DNA from: Streptomyces cynarae
GTDB lineage: Bacteria > Actinomycetota > Actinomycetes > Streptomycetales > Streptomycetaceae
Assembly (NCBI RefSeq): GCF_025642135.1
Contig: NZ_CP106793.1
Span: 1,526,001-1,590,000, forward strand
Direction of reading: 5' to 3'
Length of the DNA stretch: 64,000 bases
Shown here piece after piece: positions 51,428 to 60,975 of this stretch. The notes beneath the pieces are model-generated. The model saw nothing but the letters and a program-made list of their open reading frames with translations, ran no database searches and was not told where the DNA came from. Position 1 is the stretch's first letter, and each line of letters begins with the position of its first letter. A program made the translations under genes and the position numbers.

Positions 51428-52813
51428 TCAGGCGCCCGTGCCCGTGGGGGCCGGACGCTCCGCGATCTCGGGGACGTCGAGCACCAGGGGCAGCGGGTCC
51501 GCCGGCTCCAGCTGAGGGTCGTCGACGCTGAACGTGCGGACCCGGCCCGGCCCCGACTGCGGTGTCTCGAACCGCACGGTCACCCTGCCCAGCCCGCTGC
51601 CCTGCACCCATCCCGGCCCGTACTCGCCATGACGGACGTCGTGCCCCGCGAGCCAGACCCGCTCGGGTGGCGCCGCCTGCTCTTCGGCAAGGGGCTCCTC
51701 CGCCTCCGGCCGCTCCTCCGCCGTGGCCTCCCCCGCCGCCAGGTGGGCCTGCGCGAACAGGTCCTCCTGTGTGTAGTCGGCGAGTCCGCTGACCCCCACC
51801 CCCAGCAGCCGCACCCCGCCGGTCGTGTCCACGGGCTCCAGCAGCCGCGCCGCCGCCTCCCGCACCACCGCCTGATCGTCCGTGGGCCCCCTCAGGGTCT
51901 CGGACCGGGTCAGGGTGGAGAAGTCGTACCTCCGCACCTTCAGCACGATGGTCCGCCCCGACAACCCGGCGTCCCGCAGTCTGCGCACACACCGGTCCGC
52001 CAGCCGCTGCACCTCCAGGCCGATCCGCAGCCGGTCGTGGATGTCGACGTCGTACGTGTCCTCGACGGACACCGACTTGGCCTCCCGCTCGGCCACCACC
52101 GGCCGCTCGTCGTGCGCCAGTGCCATCGCGTACAGCGCCTGCCCGTGCGCCTTGCCGAGCAGCCGTACGAGCTCGTCCTCGCCCGCCTCGGCGATCTCGT
52201 CGATCGTGGTGATCCCGGCCCGCCGCAGATGGTCACCGGTCGCCGGACCGACCCCCGGGAGCGTGCGCACCGGCATCGGACCGAGCAGTGCGCGCTCGGT
52301 ACCCGGTCGTATCAGCGTCAAGCCGTCCGGCTTGGCCTGCTCCGAGGCGATCTTGGCGAGCATCTTGGAGGCGGCGAGCCCCACGGACCCCGTCAGCCCG
52401 GTGACGGCCCGGATGTCCGCGCGCAGCTTCACACCGACCCGTCGCGCCGACTCCTCGTCCCAGGCTGCTCCCCCGGCCTCCAGATCCACGAACGCCTCGT
52501 CCAGGCTCAACGGCTCCACCAGCGGCGACAGGCCCCGCAGCAGGGACATCACCTGCTCGCTGATCCTGCGGTAGATCCCGAAGCGCGGCACCAGATACGC
52601 GGCGTTGGGCGCGAGCCGGCGTGCCTGGGCCATCGGCATCGCCGAGTGCACCCCGAAGACGCGCGCCTCGTACGACGCCGTGGCCACCACTCCGCGCGGC
52701 CCCAGCCCGCCCACGATCACGGCCTTCCCGCGCAGGCTCGGCTTGGCTGCCTGCTCCACCGAGGCGTAGAAGGCATCCATGTCGAGGTGCAGGATGGTCG
52801 GCGCGGTTCTCAC
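51428..52813 (-). CDS. dinB: DNA polymerase IV (Y family)
   Basis: 461 residues. The catalytic acid residues are in LHLDMDAFYASVEQ (Asp11, Asp13) and SLDEAFVDLE (Asp and Glu near residue 105), with the helix-hairpin-helix LPGVGPATGDHLRRAGI and the little-finger domain after. The C-terminal 90 residues (YGPGWVQGSGLGRVTVRFETP onwards) are an extension outside the family core and not a beta-clamp tail. It performs translesion synthesis. ATG at 52813, 55 bases from the upstream MerR stop. Confidence 0.9.
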   Translation of the reverse strand: MRTAPTILHLDMDAFYASVEQAAKPSLRGKAVIVGGLGPRGVVATASYEARVFGVHSAMPMAQARRLAPNAAYLVPRFGIYRRISEQVMSLLRGLSPLVEPLSLDEAFVDLEAGGAAWDEESARRVGVKLRADIRAVTGLTGSVGLAASKMLAKIASEQAKPDGLTLIRPGTERALLGPMPVRTLPGVGPATGDHLRRAGITTIDEIAEAGEDELVRLLGKAHGQALYAMALAHDERPVVAEREAKSVSVEDTYDVDIHDRLRIGLEVQRLADRCVRRLRDAGLSGRTIVLKVRRYDFSTLTRSETLRGPTDDQAVVREAAARLLEPVDTTGGVRLLGVGVSGLADYTQEDLFAQAHLAAGEATAEERPEAEEPLAEEQAAPPERVWLAGHDVRHGEYGPGWVQGSGLGRVTVRFETPQSGPGRVRTFSVDDPQLEPADPLPLVLDVPEIAERPAPTGTGA

Positions 52814-52867
52814 ATCTCCGATGCTGCCCTACACCACTGACAGTGCGGCCCCGCCGCGGCCGGCCTC

Positions 52868-53503
52868 TCAGACGGCCCGGTTGCGCCGCCGCGCCAGCTC
52901 GTCCGCCGGGTTGTGGCCCACGATCGTCTCGCCCGTGTCGACACGTTCACCGTGCAACTGCGACAGCGCGTTCTCCACGTCCCGCCACACGACGCCCACG
53001 GCGATGCCGAAGATGCCCTGCCCGCCCTGGAGCAGGGCGTGGACCTCGTCCGGGGACGTGCACTCGTAGACCGTCGCGCCGTCGCTCATCAGCGTCATCC
53101 GCTCCAGGTCACGGAAACCCCGCTCCCTGAGGTGCTGGACCGCGGTTCGGATGTTCTGCAGGGACACTCCGGTGTCGAGGAAACGCTTGACGATCTTCAG
53201 GACGACGACGTCGCGGAAGCTGTACAGCCGCTGCGTCCCCGATCCGTAGGCGGGGCGCACGCTAGGTTCGACCAGACCCGTCCTGGCCCAGTAGTCCAGC
53301 TGCCGGTAGGTGATGCCCGCGGCGGCGCACGCCGTGGGGCCGCGATAGCCGATGTCCTCGGAAGCCGCCCCTCCGCCGCCCGGCACGGGCGTCGGCCGCT
53401 GAGGGGCGGAGCCGGCCGCGTTGCCGTGAAGCCGGTACGGACCGCTCTCCCCCAGACTGCGTCCAGGGGCACCCCCAGCCGTACCGCCGCCGCTGCTTCT
53501 CAC
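52868..53503 (-). CDS. MerR-family regulator (Rv1830-like)
   Basis: 211 residues, GTG start at 53503 behind GGAGGT. A 48-residue Gly/Pro-rich N-terminus precedes the MerR helix-turn-helix (ACAAAGITYRQLDYWARTGLVEP; QRLYSFRDVVVLKIVKRFLDTGVSLQNIR). The order with the nuclease and the second MerR matches the mycobacterial Rv1828-Rv1829-Rv1830 block. Rv1830-type proteins are linked to cell division control; here this is inference from order only. Confidence 0.88.
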   Translation of the reverse strand: MRSSGGGTAGGAPGRSLGESGPYRLHGNAAGSAPQRPTPVPGGGGAASEDIGYRGPTACAAAGITYRQLDYWARTGLVEPSVRPAYGSGTQRLYSFRDVVVLKIVKRFLDTGVSLQNIRTAVQHLRERGFRDLERMTLMSDGATVYECTSPDEVHALLQGGQGIFGIAVGVVWRDVENALSQLHGERVDTGETIVGHNPADELARRRNRAV

Positions 53504-53522
53504 GCCGACCTCCGTCCTTGAC

Positions 53523-53544
53523 CTGCCTTCTCGACGGTAGGCAG
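53523..53544 (-). promoter_or_regulatory. Inverted repeat in the MerR upstream region
   Basis: CTGCCT and AGGCAG are reverse complements with a 10-base spacer, 20-41 bases before the MerR start. A possible autoregulatory site. Confidence 0.4.
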
Positions 53545-53572
53545 TCACCACGGGTGCGTCAACGATCGCCAC

Positions 53573-53588
53573 ACTCGGCACGCCGAGT
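53573..53588 (-). promoter_or_regulatory. Perfect palindrome upstream of merR
   Basis: ACTCGGC-AC-GCCGAGT is an exact 7-bp inverted repeat, about 70 bases before the MerR start. A likely operator for MerR or another regulator. Confidence 0.5.
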
Positions 53589-53896
53589 GATAATCACCCT
53601 AGGAGTGGTTTCCCGTGCCCTTCCGCGGGGAAAGGCTAGCCGAATGCTCTAGCGCGGCCCTTGATGGCCGCGGCCCCGGCCGCCCGCCTCTCTGTCGTAT
53701 CGCCCGACGGCCGGACGTGTCCCGGCTCCCCGCACACACGGCCGTGTCCTGGGCCGTCCTCTCAGCGCAGTGCGCCGCCCCGCACCGGGGTCGGCATGCT
53801 CCGGCCCGTGCCCGGCAAAGGGATGCCGCAGACACAAGACGGGCAAGCCGCCGCGGGCGCCGCGTCGCCCGTCGGCCCGAGACCCCTCAGGGACCG

Positions 53897-54370
53897 TCAC
53901 TGGCTGCTGGTCCCGAAGTCCTCCGGTGAGATCTGGTCGAGGAACTCGCGGAACTTCTCGACCTCGTCCTCCTGCTCGTCCGGGATGGCGATCCCCGCGT
54001 CGTCCAGCACGCCGTCACTGCCGTAGATCGGCGTGCCGGTGCGCAGCGCGAGCGCTATGGCGTCGGACGGGCGGGCGCTCACCTCGACACCGCTGGCGAA
54101 GACCAGCTCCGCGTAGAAGACGCCTTCACGCAGATCCGTGATGCGCACTTCCGTGAGCTCCTGCCCGACGGCCTCCAGCACGTCCTTGAACAGGTCGTGC
54201 GTCAGAGGTCGCGCGGGGGCCATGCCCTGCTGGGCGAACGCGATGGCCGTCGCCTCCCCGGGGCCGATCCAGATGGGGAGGTAGCGGTCGCCTCCCACTT
54301 CACGCAGGAGCACGATCGGCTGGTTGGAGGGCATCTCGACCCGGACACCTACGACATCGAGCTCGTTCAC
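53897..54370 (-). CDS. Bifunctional nuclease family protein (BFN, DUF151)
   Basis: 157 residues, GTG start at 54370. VVGVRVEMPSNQPIVLLREVGGDRYLPIWIGPGEATAIAFAQQG and later RPSDAIALALRTGTPIYGSDGVLDDAGI are the BFN signature. The family is reported as nuclease for RNA and DNA in plants; in bacteria its role is not established. Lies 83 bases from the next gene upstream. Mycobacterial counterpart is Rv1829. Confidence 0.92.
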   Translation of the reverse strand: MNELDVVGVRVEMPSNQPIVLLREVGGDRYLPIWIGPGEATAIAFAQQGMAPARPLTHDLFKDVLEAVGQELTEVRITDLREGVFYAELVFASGVEVSARPSDAIALALRTGTPIYGSDGVLDDAGIAIPDEQEDEVEKFREFLDQISPEDFGTSSQ

Positions 54371-54453
54371 ACAGCAACCCTAGGCCGTGCCCGGGATGTT
54401 TGGGTAGTCGGGCACAGAACGCCTGGCCGATCCGCCCATGGCGAACGCCCGGA

Positions 54454-55209
54454 TCAGGGCAGCCGTACGCCCAGCGCGGACTGCACCAGCGCCGCGTGCA
54501 GTTTCACCGCGAGCCCCGCGAGCTCCTTCGTACGGGCCTCGGCATGCGCCCTGGTCTGTGGATTGCGGTGGCGGCGCAGCGGGGCCACCACCTGGTCCAC
54601 CAAGCCGGCCTCGCGGTCCGCGGCGGCCTTCACCGCGCGAAGATGGCGTGGCTCGATGCCGTGCCGGCCCAGTTCCACCACGAGAGTGGCCACGGTGATC
54701 GCCTCGGCGTCATACGTGCCGTCCGGCAGCGGCGCGAGCAGCCCGTACGACTCCCACTCCTGAAGCTGCTCGGCACCGATCCCGGCGGCCGTCAGCAGCT
54801 CCTCGCGGCCGATCCGGGCGGGCGCGGGGCAGTCGGGCTCGCCCAGGAGGTCTCCGAGCAGCTCGCCCTCGGCGGTCTCCCCCGGCCGGCCCAGGGGCGG
54901 CAGCCGCACCTCATCGCCCCGCTCCAGGGCGTCCAGGTGCTCGCGGATCACCTTCAGCGGCAGATAGTGGTCCCGCTGCATCCTCAGCACCTGGCCGAGC
55001 CGCTCGACGTCACGCGCGCTGAACTTCCGGTACCCCGAAGGGGTCCGCTGCGGCTCGATGAGCCCCTCGGACTCCAGGAAACGGATCTTGGAGATGGTGA
55101 CTTCGGGGAACTCCTCGCGCAGCACGTTCAGCACCGTGCCGATGCTCATCAGCCGGCCGTCCGCGGCGGCGGTGCCGCTGTCGGCACCGCCGCTCGGTGT
55201 GTGAAGCAT
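54454..55209 (-). CDS. MerR-family regulator (Rv1828/FtsR-like)
   Basis: 251 residues. MSIGTVLNVLREEFPEVTISKIRFLESEGLIEPQRTPSGYRKFS is a MerR helix-turn-helix with an FtsR-like N-terminus, followed by a charged dimer helix. The homologous protein Rv1828/FtsR controls cell-division gene ftsZ or its operon in Corynebacterium and Mycobacterium. The same function is likely but not shown here. ATG at 55209, 20 bases downstream of the FHA gene. Confidence 0.9.
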   Translation of the reverse strand: MLHTPSGGADSGTAAADGRLMSIGTVLNVLREEFPEVTISKIRFLESEGLIEPQRTPSGYRKFSARDVERLGQVLRMQRDHYLPLKVIREHLDALERGDEVRLPPLGRPGETAEGELLGDLLGEPDCPAPARIGREELLTAAGIGAEQLQEWESYGLLAPLPDGTYDAEAITVATLVVELGRHGIEPRHLRAVKAAADREAGLVDQVVAPLRRHRNPQTRAHAEARTKELAGLAVKLHAALVQSALGVRLP

Positions 55210-55228
55210 GGACCCTTCCCCGCGCGGG

Positions 55229-55972
55229 TCAGATGCCCCGCTGGTTCGCGTAGAAGACCAGCCTGTACTTGCCGATCTGCACCTCGTCGCCGTTGTGCAG
55301 CGCGACCTGGTCGATGCGCTCCCTGTTGACGTACGTGCCGTTGAGGCTGCCGACGTCGGCGACCGTGAACATGCCGTCCGGGCCCCGGCGGAACTCGACG
55401 TGGCGGCGCGAGACGGTCACGTCGTCCAGGAAGATGTCGCTCTGCGGATGGCGCCCCGCCGTGGTCAGGTCGCTGTCCAGCAGGAAGCGACTGCCCGAGT
55501 TCGGGCCCCGGCGCACCACCAGGAGAGCCGAGCCGAACGGCAGCGCCTCCACGGCCGCCTGCGCCTCGGGCGACAGCGTCGGCACCGGCGTCTGGCCGGT
55601 GGCCTCCGCGTCGTAGGCCTCCAGGCCCGAGATGGAGATCGTGGACGTCGTCTCCGACGCACGCTCCGGGACCGCCCCGGCCCGCAGCGGCGCACCGCAG
55701 TTGGAGCAGAAGCGGCTGTTCTCCGCGTTGCGGTGACCACACCGCGTACACACCAGGGCCGACATGTCCCGGAAACCTATGCCGCCGGACGCGGCAGGGT
55801 CAACAGACGGCGCGCCCTGACCTCCGGAAATGTGACCACCCGGACCACCGACCTGATCGCGGAACAGCGGCCGCTGGCCCTCCGCGTCTCCCGGCTGTGC
55901 GCGATGGCGGGCAGTCGCGTTGTCGCTGCCCTCTCGCGCGCTCTTGCCGAACAACTTCGCAAACAACTTCAC
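55229..55972 (-). CDS. FHA-domain protein (GarA/OdhI-like with zinc ribbon)
   Basis: 247 residues, GTG start at 55972 with AAGGGG upstream. It has an N-terminal basic tail, a zinc ribbon CTRCGHRNAENSRFCSNCG (about 75-95), the phosphoacceptor-like TT segment SETTSTISISG, and an FHA domain in the C-terminal 100 residues (GRHPQSDIFLDDVTVSRRHVEF; SLNGTYVN). GarA/OdhI is phosphorylated by Ser/Thr kinases and inhibits 2-oxoglutarate dehydrogenase and glutamate enzymes. The zinc ribbon is an addition relative to GarA. No gcvH lies between this gene and DUF881. Confidence 0.92.
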   Translation of the reverse strand: MKLFAKLFGKSAREGSDNATARHRAQPGDAEGQRPLFRDQVGGPGGHISGGQGAPSVDPAASGGIGFRDMSALVCTRCGHRNAENSRFCSNCGAPLRAGAVPERASETTSTISISGLEAYDAEATGQTPVPTLSPEAQAAVEALPFGSALLVVRRGPNSGSRFLLDSDLTTAGRHPQSDIFLDDVTVSRRHVEFRRGPDGMFTVADVGSLNGTYVNRERIDQVALHNGDEVQIGKYRLVFYANQRGI

Positions 55973-56162
55973 GGGCGATTCCCCTTGACCGAAACAGACC
56001 CGCCCGTGGGGCAGGACGAACCCTGATTGCATACACCGGCCGACCCGGACATCCTCACAACGTCCGTTTCCACCAGACAGTTTCCACCACGCACCACCCA
56101 ATCGATGCGCCGACCCCCCGCAACCTCATGCCCCTGCCGGACGGCCTCCATGCACCCCCGGT

Positions 56163-57044
56163 TCACTGGGAGGACGACCGAGCGTAGTCAGGCCGCTTCG
56201 CCGCTCGCAAGGCGTCCACGATGATCTTCGTGGAACGCTCCACGGTGATCGTGGCCTGCTCCTTCTCGAGAGTCTGCACCACGCCTCCGGGGATGTTGAG
56301 CGCCGGTTCGAGGTCCTGCGGTTTGCCGATGACCTTGAAACGATAGGGCTGGGTGATCTTGTTCCCGTCCACACTGACACCTTTCCCGGCGTCCGCCAGG
56401 TAGGTGCCGGCGACGACCCGTACGCCGTTCACCTCTATCGCCTCCGCGCCGGCCGCGCGCAGCTCCTGGATCGCGTCGAGCAACATGTCCGCCTGGACCG
56501 TCCCCTTCGTGTCCTGGATCGTCATCGTGATCCCGGGCCCCTCGGCGGTCACCGTGCCCGCAAGAATGCCGAGTTGCTTCTCCTTCTCGGCGGTCTGCTT
56601 GCGGGCCTCCTCGGCCCGGTCCGAGCTGTTCTCCAACTCGGCCCGCTGATCCTCGAGACCCTGCTTCTCGTCCTGAAGACGCTGCGTACGGTCGTCGAGT
56701 TCATCGAGGATGCGCACAAGATCCTCTTGGCGCGCGCCGCGCAGGGCACTGCTGCCGTCGCTGTTGGAGGCGACCTGGACGGCCAGGCCGAAGCCGAGGC
56801 CGAACAGCAGCACGGCCACGATGAGTTGGGCACGGCTGACGCGCGGCGGCCACAGTCCCTGCACGAGACGCTGACGGCCGGTCATCCCGGTGGCCTGCTC
56901 GTCGTCCGTCGTCCCCGACCTCTCGGGGGCCGCGGCCGGCACCTCCTCGGGCAGTTCCCTGCGCAGCCGGTGCTCGGAGGTCTGCGCCGGCTCGGTCGCC
57001 TCGCCCCCGTTCTTGTTCTCGTTCTCGTCGCTCATCGGCCTCAC
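56163..57044 (-). CDS. DUF881 membrane-anchored protein
   Basis: 293 residues. One membrane segment (AQLIVAVLLFGLGFGLAVQV, about residues 70-90), then a coiled coil (DLVRILDELDDRTQRLQDEKQGLEDQRAELENSS) and the C-terminal DUF881 domain (GPGITMTIQDTKGTVQADMLLDAIQELRAAGAEAIEVNGVRVV). GTG start at 57044 overlaps the upstream stop as GTGA, or ATG at 57035. Counterpart of Rv1825. Probably a peptidoglycan or division-linked factor, by gene order only. Confidence 0.9.
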   Translation of the reverse strand: MRPMSDENENKNGGEATEPAQTSEHRLRRELPEEVPAAAPERSGTTDDEQATGMTGRQRLVQGLWPPRVSRAQLIVAVLLFGLGFGLAVQVASNSDGSSALRGARQEDLVRILDELDDRTQRLQDEKQGLEDQRAELENSSDRAEEARKQTAEKEKQLGILAGTVTAEGPGITMTIQDTKGTVQADMLLDAIQELRAAGAEAIEVNGVRVVAGTYLADAGKGVSVDGNKITQPYRFKVIGKPQDLEPALNIPGGVVQTLEKEQATITVERSTKIIVDALRAAKRPDYARSSSQ

Positions 57045-57373
57045 GCCCGGAACACATGCCGGCGGATCGCCGCCGCGTTGGAGAAGATGCGGATGCCGAG
57101 GACGACCACCACACCGGTGGACAGCTGCGCGCCGACGCCCAACTTGTCGCCCAGGAACACGATCAGCGCCGCCACCACCACGTTGGACAGGAACGACACC
57201 ACGAAGACCTTGTCGTCGAAGATGCCGTCGAGCATGGCCCGCAGACCACCGAACACGGCGTCGAGCGCCGCCACGACGGCGATCGGAAGGTAAGGTTCGA
57301 CGACCGCCGGGACCTCCGGCCGGACCAACAGGCCGACCACCACTCCGACGACGAGGCCCAGTACCGCGATCAC
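57041..57373 (-). CDS. Small basic protein (Sbp family, DUF1290)
   Basis: 110 residues, GTG start overlapping the stop of the first DUF881 gene (GTGA). Three hydrophobic segments with PYLPIAVVAALDAVFGGLRAML and DDKVFVVSFLSNVVVAALIVFLGD. Matches the Sbp family, known next to DUF881 in Gram-positives. Counterpart of Rv1824. Function is unknown; probably a partner of the flanking DUF881 proteins in the membrane. Confidence 0.9.
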   Translation of the reverse strand: MIAVLGLVVGVVVGLLVRPEVPAVVEPYLPIAVVAALDAVFGGLRAMLDGIFDDKVFVVSFLSNVVVAALIVFLGDKLGVGAQLSTGVVVVLGIRIFSNAAAIRRHVFRA

Positions 57374-58266
57374 GATGTGCCCTTCTCTGTACTCGGTTGT
57401 GCTGTTCGTACGATCACACTGGGGGCGGCGGGCAGCCGGAGGTCACTCTCGGTGGAGATGCCGGTCCGGATCCCGTAGTTCTCCTGCAGCGCGTGCAGGT
57501 AGAGCCCGTCGGCGCTGTTCTGGAACCGCGTGCTGAGCCGTTGCCCGTCCCCCACCGCGAGCACCGTGTACGGCGGCACCAGCGGCCTGTTGTCCACCAG
57601 TATCGCGTCACCCGCGGCCCTGATCGCCGACAGGGCCGTCAACCGCTGCCCGTTGATCGCGATCGCCTCGGCGCCCGACTCCCACAGACCGTTGACGACG
57701 CGCTGCATGTCCCGGTCGCGTACGCGACCGGTGTCGGAGAACCCCGAGGTCTCACGCGGGTTGCCTTCGCCACCCGTAGTGGCTTCCTTGGCGTCGTCCA
57801 CGACGAGCTTCACCCCAGGTCCGTGCACCGCGACGGCTCCCGAGAGAATCCCGACCAGGTCGGCCGCGTCTCCGCCCCCGTCCTGTCGCAGGGCCGCGCG
57901 CTGCCGTGCGCTCACGTCGTCGCGCAGCTTGTCGACCTTGCCCTCGAGCTTGTCCGCGGCGGCGGTCTCCCGCTGGATGCGGTCGATGAGTTCCTGACGC
58001 TCCTTGGCGACCGTCGGCGCGGCGATCCGCGCCTGCGCGGCGCCCACGGTCACCACCAGGGCGGCGAGCACGAGACCCGCCGCGAGACCTAGCCTGGCCC
58101 GCACCGTCCTGGGCATGCCCGCAGCGCCCTCGGCTCTCTTCCGCGCGGCGGCCTCGGCGTATCCCTCGTCGAGGCTGTGGTCCATGACGTTGGTGAGCAA
58201 CGACATGGAGGCGTCCGGGCGCGAGGAGCGCGTCGATGTGCTCCGAACGGGGGGCGGCTGCGGCAT
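57370..58266 (-). CDS. DUF881 membrane-anchored protein
   Basis: 298 residues from ATG 58266, with alternative starts at 58275 and 58206. The N-terminal 55 residues are polar, then a single membrane segment (RLGLAAGLVLAALVVTVGAAQ), a coiled coil and DUF881 (GPGVKLVVDDAKEA; GLWESGAEAIAINGQRLTALSAI). It is first in the GTGA-coupled DUF881-sbp-DUF881 operon. Counterpart of Rv1823. Confidence 0.88.
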   Translation of the reverse strand: MPQPPPVRSTSTRSSRPDASMSLLTNVMDHSLDEGYAEAAARKRAEGAAGMPRTVRARLGLAAGLVLAALVVTVGAAQARIAAPTVAKERQELIDRIQRETAAADKLEGKVDKLRDDVSARQRAALRQDGGGDAADLVGILSGAVAVHGPGVKLVVDDAKEATTGGEGNPRETSGFSDTGRVRDRDMQRVVNGLWESGAEAIAINGQRLTALSAIRAAGDAILVDNRPLVPPYTVLAVGDGQRLSTRFQNSADGLYLHALQENYGIRTGISTESDLRLPAAPSVIVRTAQPSTEKGTS

Positions 58267-58317
58267 GCCGCACATCGTCGCACGTCGCGCGCGCTACCTC
58301 CGAATGGCCCCACACGC

Positions 58318-58357
58318 GTGCCGGACAGGCCCCCCTTGCGGGACACTTGTCCGGCAC
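58318..58357 (-). terminator. Hairpin between the nucleotidyltransferase and DUF881 genes
   Basis: GTGCCGGACA (58318-58327) and TGTCCGGCAC (58348-58357) form a perfect 10-bp stem with a 20-base loop, right after the nucleotidyltransferase stop. Confidence 0.65.
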
Positions 58358-58374
58358 GCGACGTGCCGCGTGTT

Positions 58375-60870
58375 TTACCGTCCGGCGCTGTCCACGACGG
58401 TGGACCACTCGTCCAGCAGGGCCTGCGCGGAGGCGTCGTCGGGCCCTTCGGCCCACAGGTGGGTGACCGCCTCGGCCGGGTCCGGCAGCACCAGCACCCA
58501 GCGCCCGTCGGTCTCCACGACCCTCACGCCGTCGGTCGTGTCCACGAACCGGTCGCCCGCGGCCTCCACGACCCGGCGCATCACCAGTCCCTTGACGGCC
58601 CACGGAGTCGCGAGATCGCGCTTGAGGACGTGCGCCCGCGGAATCCGCGCGTCGATCTGGCTGAGAGTGAGCTGGGTCCGCGCCACCAGCCCGATCAGCC
58701 GTACGAACGCCGCCGTGCCGTCGAAGACGCTGCTGAACTCCGGCACGATGAACCCGCCACGGCCGTCGCCGCCGAAGATCGTCGACTCGTCGCGGCCCAC
58801 GCGTGTGAGGTCGTCGGGCGAGGTGGTCGTCCACTCGACCTGCGTCCCGTGGTACGCCGCCACCTGCTCGGCGATCCTCGTCGTCGTCACCGGCAGCGCC
58901 ACCCGCCCGCTGCGCCGCTCCGCGGCCACGAGATCGAGCATCACCAGCAGCGCCCGGTCGTCCTCGACGATGCGCCCCTTCTCGTCGACGAGCGACAGCC
59001 TCTCACCGACGGGGTCGAACCTGACGCCGAACGCGGCCCCCGACGACGCGACGATCTCACCGAGCCGCACCAGCCCCGCCCGCCGCGCTTCCGCGGACTC
59101 GGTGGGCCGGGACTCGTCCAGTCCGGGGTTGATCGTCAGGGAGTCCACGCCGAGCTTGCCGAGCAGGCTGGGGAGAACCAGCCCAGCGCTGCCGTTCGAG
59201 GCATCCACCACGACCTTGAGGCCCGACTCGGCGATCCCCGTGGTGTCGACGCTCCGCAACAGCGAACCGGTGTACGAGTCGAAGACGCTGGACGGGAAGT
59301 ACAGGTCCCCGATCTCACCCGGGAAGGCCCGCCGGTACTCCTGCCGCGCGAACACCCGGTCCAGTTTGCGCTGACCGGCCTGGGACAGGTCGGCGCCCTG
59401 CCCGTCGAAGAACATGATGTCGACGGAGTCCGGCACGCCGGGCGACGTCCGGATCATGATGCCGCCGGCGCTGCCTCGCGCGGTCTGCTGCCGCGCCACG
59501 GGCAGCGGCACGTTCTCCAGGTCCCGTACGTCGATGGCGCTGGCCTGGAGCGCCGAGATGACCGCGCGCTTCAGCGCACGCGCGCCACGGGAGTGGTCAC
59601 GTGCCGTGGTGACCGTCGAACCCTTCTTGAGGGTGGTGGCATACGCGCCGGCCAGCCGTACGGCCAGCTCCGGTGTGATCTCCACGTTCAGGATGCCGGA
59701 CACACCGCGGGCTCCGAAGAGGTGTGCCTGTCCGCGGGACTCCCAGATGACCGAGGTGTTGACGAAGGCACCGGCCTCGATGGTCTTGAACGGGTACACC
59801 CGTACGTTGCCCTGGACGATGGACTCCTCGCCGATGAGGCACTCATCGCCGATCACCGCGCCGTCCTCGATCCGGGCCGCCCGCATGATGTCGGTGTTCT
59901 TGCCGACCACACAGCCACGCAGATTGCTGTGCTGGCCGATGTACACGTTGTCGTGGACGACGGCCTTGTGCAGGAACGCCCCGCTCTTCACCACCACGTT
60001 CGAGCCGACGACGGTGTGTTCCCGTATTTCGGCCCCGGCCTCCACCTTGGCGTAGTCACCGATGTAGAGCGGCCCCCGCAGCACGGCGTCGGGGTGTACC
60101 TCCGCGCCCTCCGCGACCCAGACGCCCGGGGAGATCTCGAAGCCGTCGATCTCTACGTCGACCTTGCCCTCCAGGACGTCGGCCTGCGCCTTCACATAGC
60201 TCTCGTGGGTGCCGACGTCCTCCCAGTAGCCCTCGGCGACATAGCCGTAGATCGGCTTGCCCTCCTTCATGAGCTGTGGGAAGACATCGCCGGACCAGTC
60301 GACCGGAACGTCGGGGTCGACGTAGTCGAACACCTCGGGCTCCATCACGTAGATGCCCGTGTTCACGGTGTCGGAGAAGACCTGGCCCCACGTCGGCTTC
60401 TCCAGGAAGCGCTCGACCTTTCCCTCGTCGTCGACGATGGTGATGCCGAATTCCAGCGGATTGGGTACACGCGTCAGACAGACGGTGACCAGGGCGCCCT
60501 TTTCCTTGTGGAAATTGATCAGATCGGTGAGGTCGAAGTCGGTCAGGGCATCACCGGAGATCACCAGGAACGCGTCGTCCTTGAGTGCTTCCTCGGCGTT
60601 CTTGACGCTCCCGGCGGTACCGAGTGGCTTCTCCTCGTTGGCATATGTGAGCTCCATACCGAGCTCTTCGCCGTCACCGAAATAGTTCTTGACGAGTGAG
60701 GCCAGGAACTGCACGGTTACGACGGTCTCGTTGAGCCCATGCCTTTTGAGCAGCCGCAGCACGTGCTCCATGATCGGCCGGTTGGCCACCGGCAGGAGCG
60801 GCTTGGGCATGCTCGAGGTCATGGGGCGAAGGCGCGTGCCTTCGCCTCCGGCCATCACGACGGCCTTCAT
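58375..60870 (-). CDS. Mannose-1-phosphate guanylyltransferase-like protein with a degenerate phosphomannomutase domain
   Basis: 831 residues from ATG 60870. The N-terminus is a nucleotidyltransferase: [34 protein letters not shown] and [22 protein letters not shown] left-handed beta-helix (hexapeptide repeats) follows about residues 245-370. The rest resembles a phosphohexomutase, but the TASHNP phosphoserine site reads [10 protein letters not shown] (near residue 475), the DGDADR metal loop reads [10 protein letters not shown] and the EHSGH site reads FGGDGRGG. The mutase part may be regulatory or bind sugar. Fusions of this type are known in actinobacteria. Confidence 0.85.
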   Translation of the reverse strand: MKAVVMAGGEGTRLRPMTSSMPKPLLPVANRPIMEHVLRLLKRHGLNETVVTVQFLASLVKNYFGDGEELGMELTYANEEKPLGTAGSVKNAEEALKDDAFLVISGDALTDFDLTDLINFHKEKGALVTVCLTRVPNPLEFGITIVDDEGKVERFLEKPTWGQVFSDTVNTGIYVMEPEVFDYVDPDVPVDWSGDVFPQLMKEGKPIYGYVAEGYWEDVGTHESYVKAQADVLEGKVDVEIDGFEISPGVWVAEGAEVHPDAVLRGPLYIGDYAKVEAGAEIREHTVVGSNVVVKSGAFLHKAVVHDNVYIGQHSNLRGCVVGKNTDIMRAARIEDGAVIGDECLIGEESIVQGNVRVYPFKTIEAGAFVNTSVIWESRGQAHLFGARGVSGILNVEITPELAVRLAGAYATTLKKGSTVTTARDHSRGARALKRAVISALQASAIDVRDLENVPLPVARQQTARGSAGGIMIRTSPGVPDSVDIMFFDGQGADLSQAGQRKLDRVFARQEYRRAFPGEIGDLYFPSSVFDSYTGSLLRSVDTTGIAESGLKVVVDASNGSAGLVLPSLLGKLGVDSLTINPGLDESRPTESAEARRAGLVRLGEIVASSGAAFGVRFDPVGERLSLVDEKGRIVEDDRALLVMLDLVAAERRSGRVALPVTTTRIAEQVAAYHGTQVEWTTTSPDDLTRVGRDESTIFGGDGRGGFIVPEFSSVFDGTAAFVRLIGLVARTQLTLSQIDARIPRAHVLKRDLATPWAVKGLVMRRVVEAAGDRFVDTTDGVRVVETDGRWVLVLPDPAEAVTHLWAEGPDDASAQALLDEWSTVVDSAGR

Positions 60871-60975
60871 GTCGGAAGCGTCCTCCTCCAAGAGACGACG
60901 GTCCAGCCGACTTCACCCGTCTAGATTGTCCCGCAGTTTCCCTGGGCGGGCCATCGAGCCGCGCGCGGCGGGCAA

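Larger units (their letters stand above)
53504..53896. other. Intergenic region between the nuclease and MerR genes
   Basis: 393 bases without a gene. It holds the two repeats at 53523-53544 and 53573-53588, and a TTTCCC/GGGAAA stem (53609-53633) that may end the nuclease transcript. I see no further coding frame with family matches. Confidence 0.45.

Noticed and set aside
58177..60699. 840-codon plus-strand frame opposite the nucleotidyltransferase
   Set aside because: Shadow of the real minus-strand gene; no motif, and composition typical of antisense frames.
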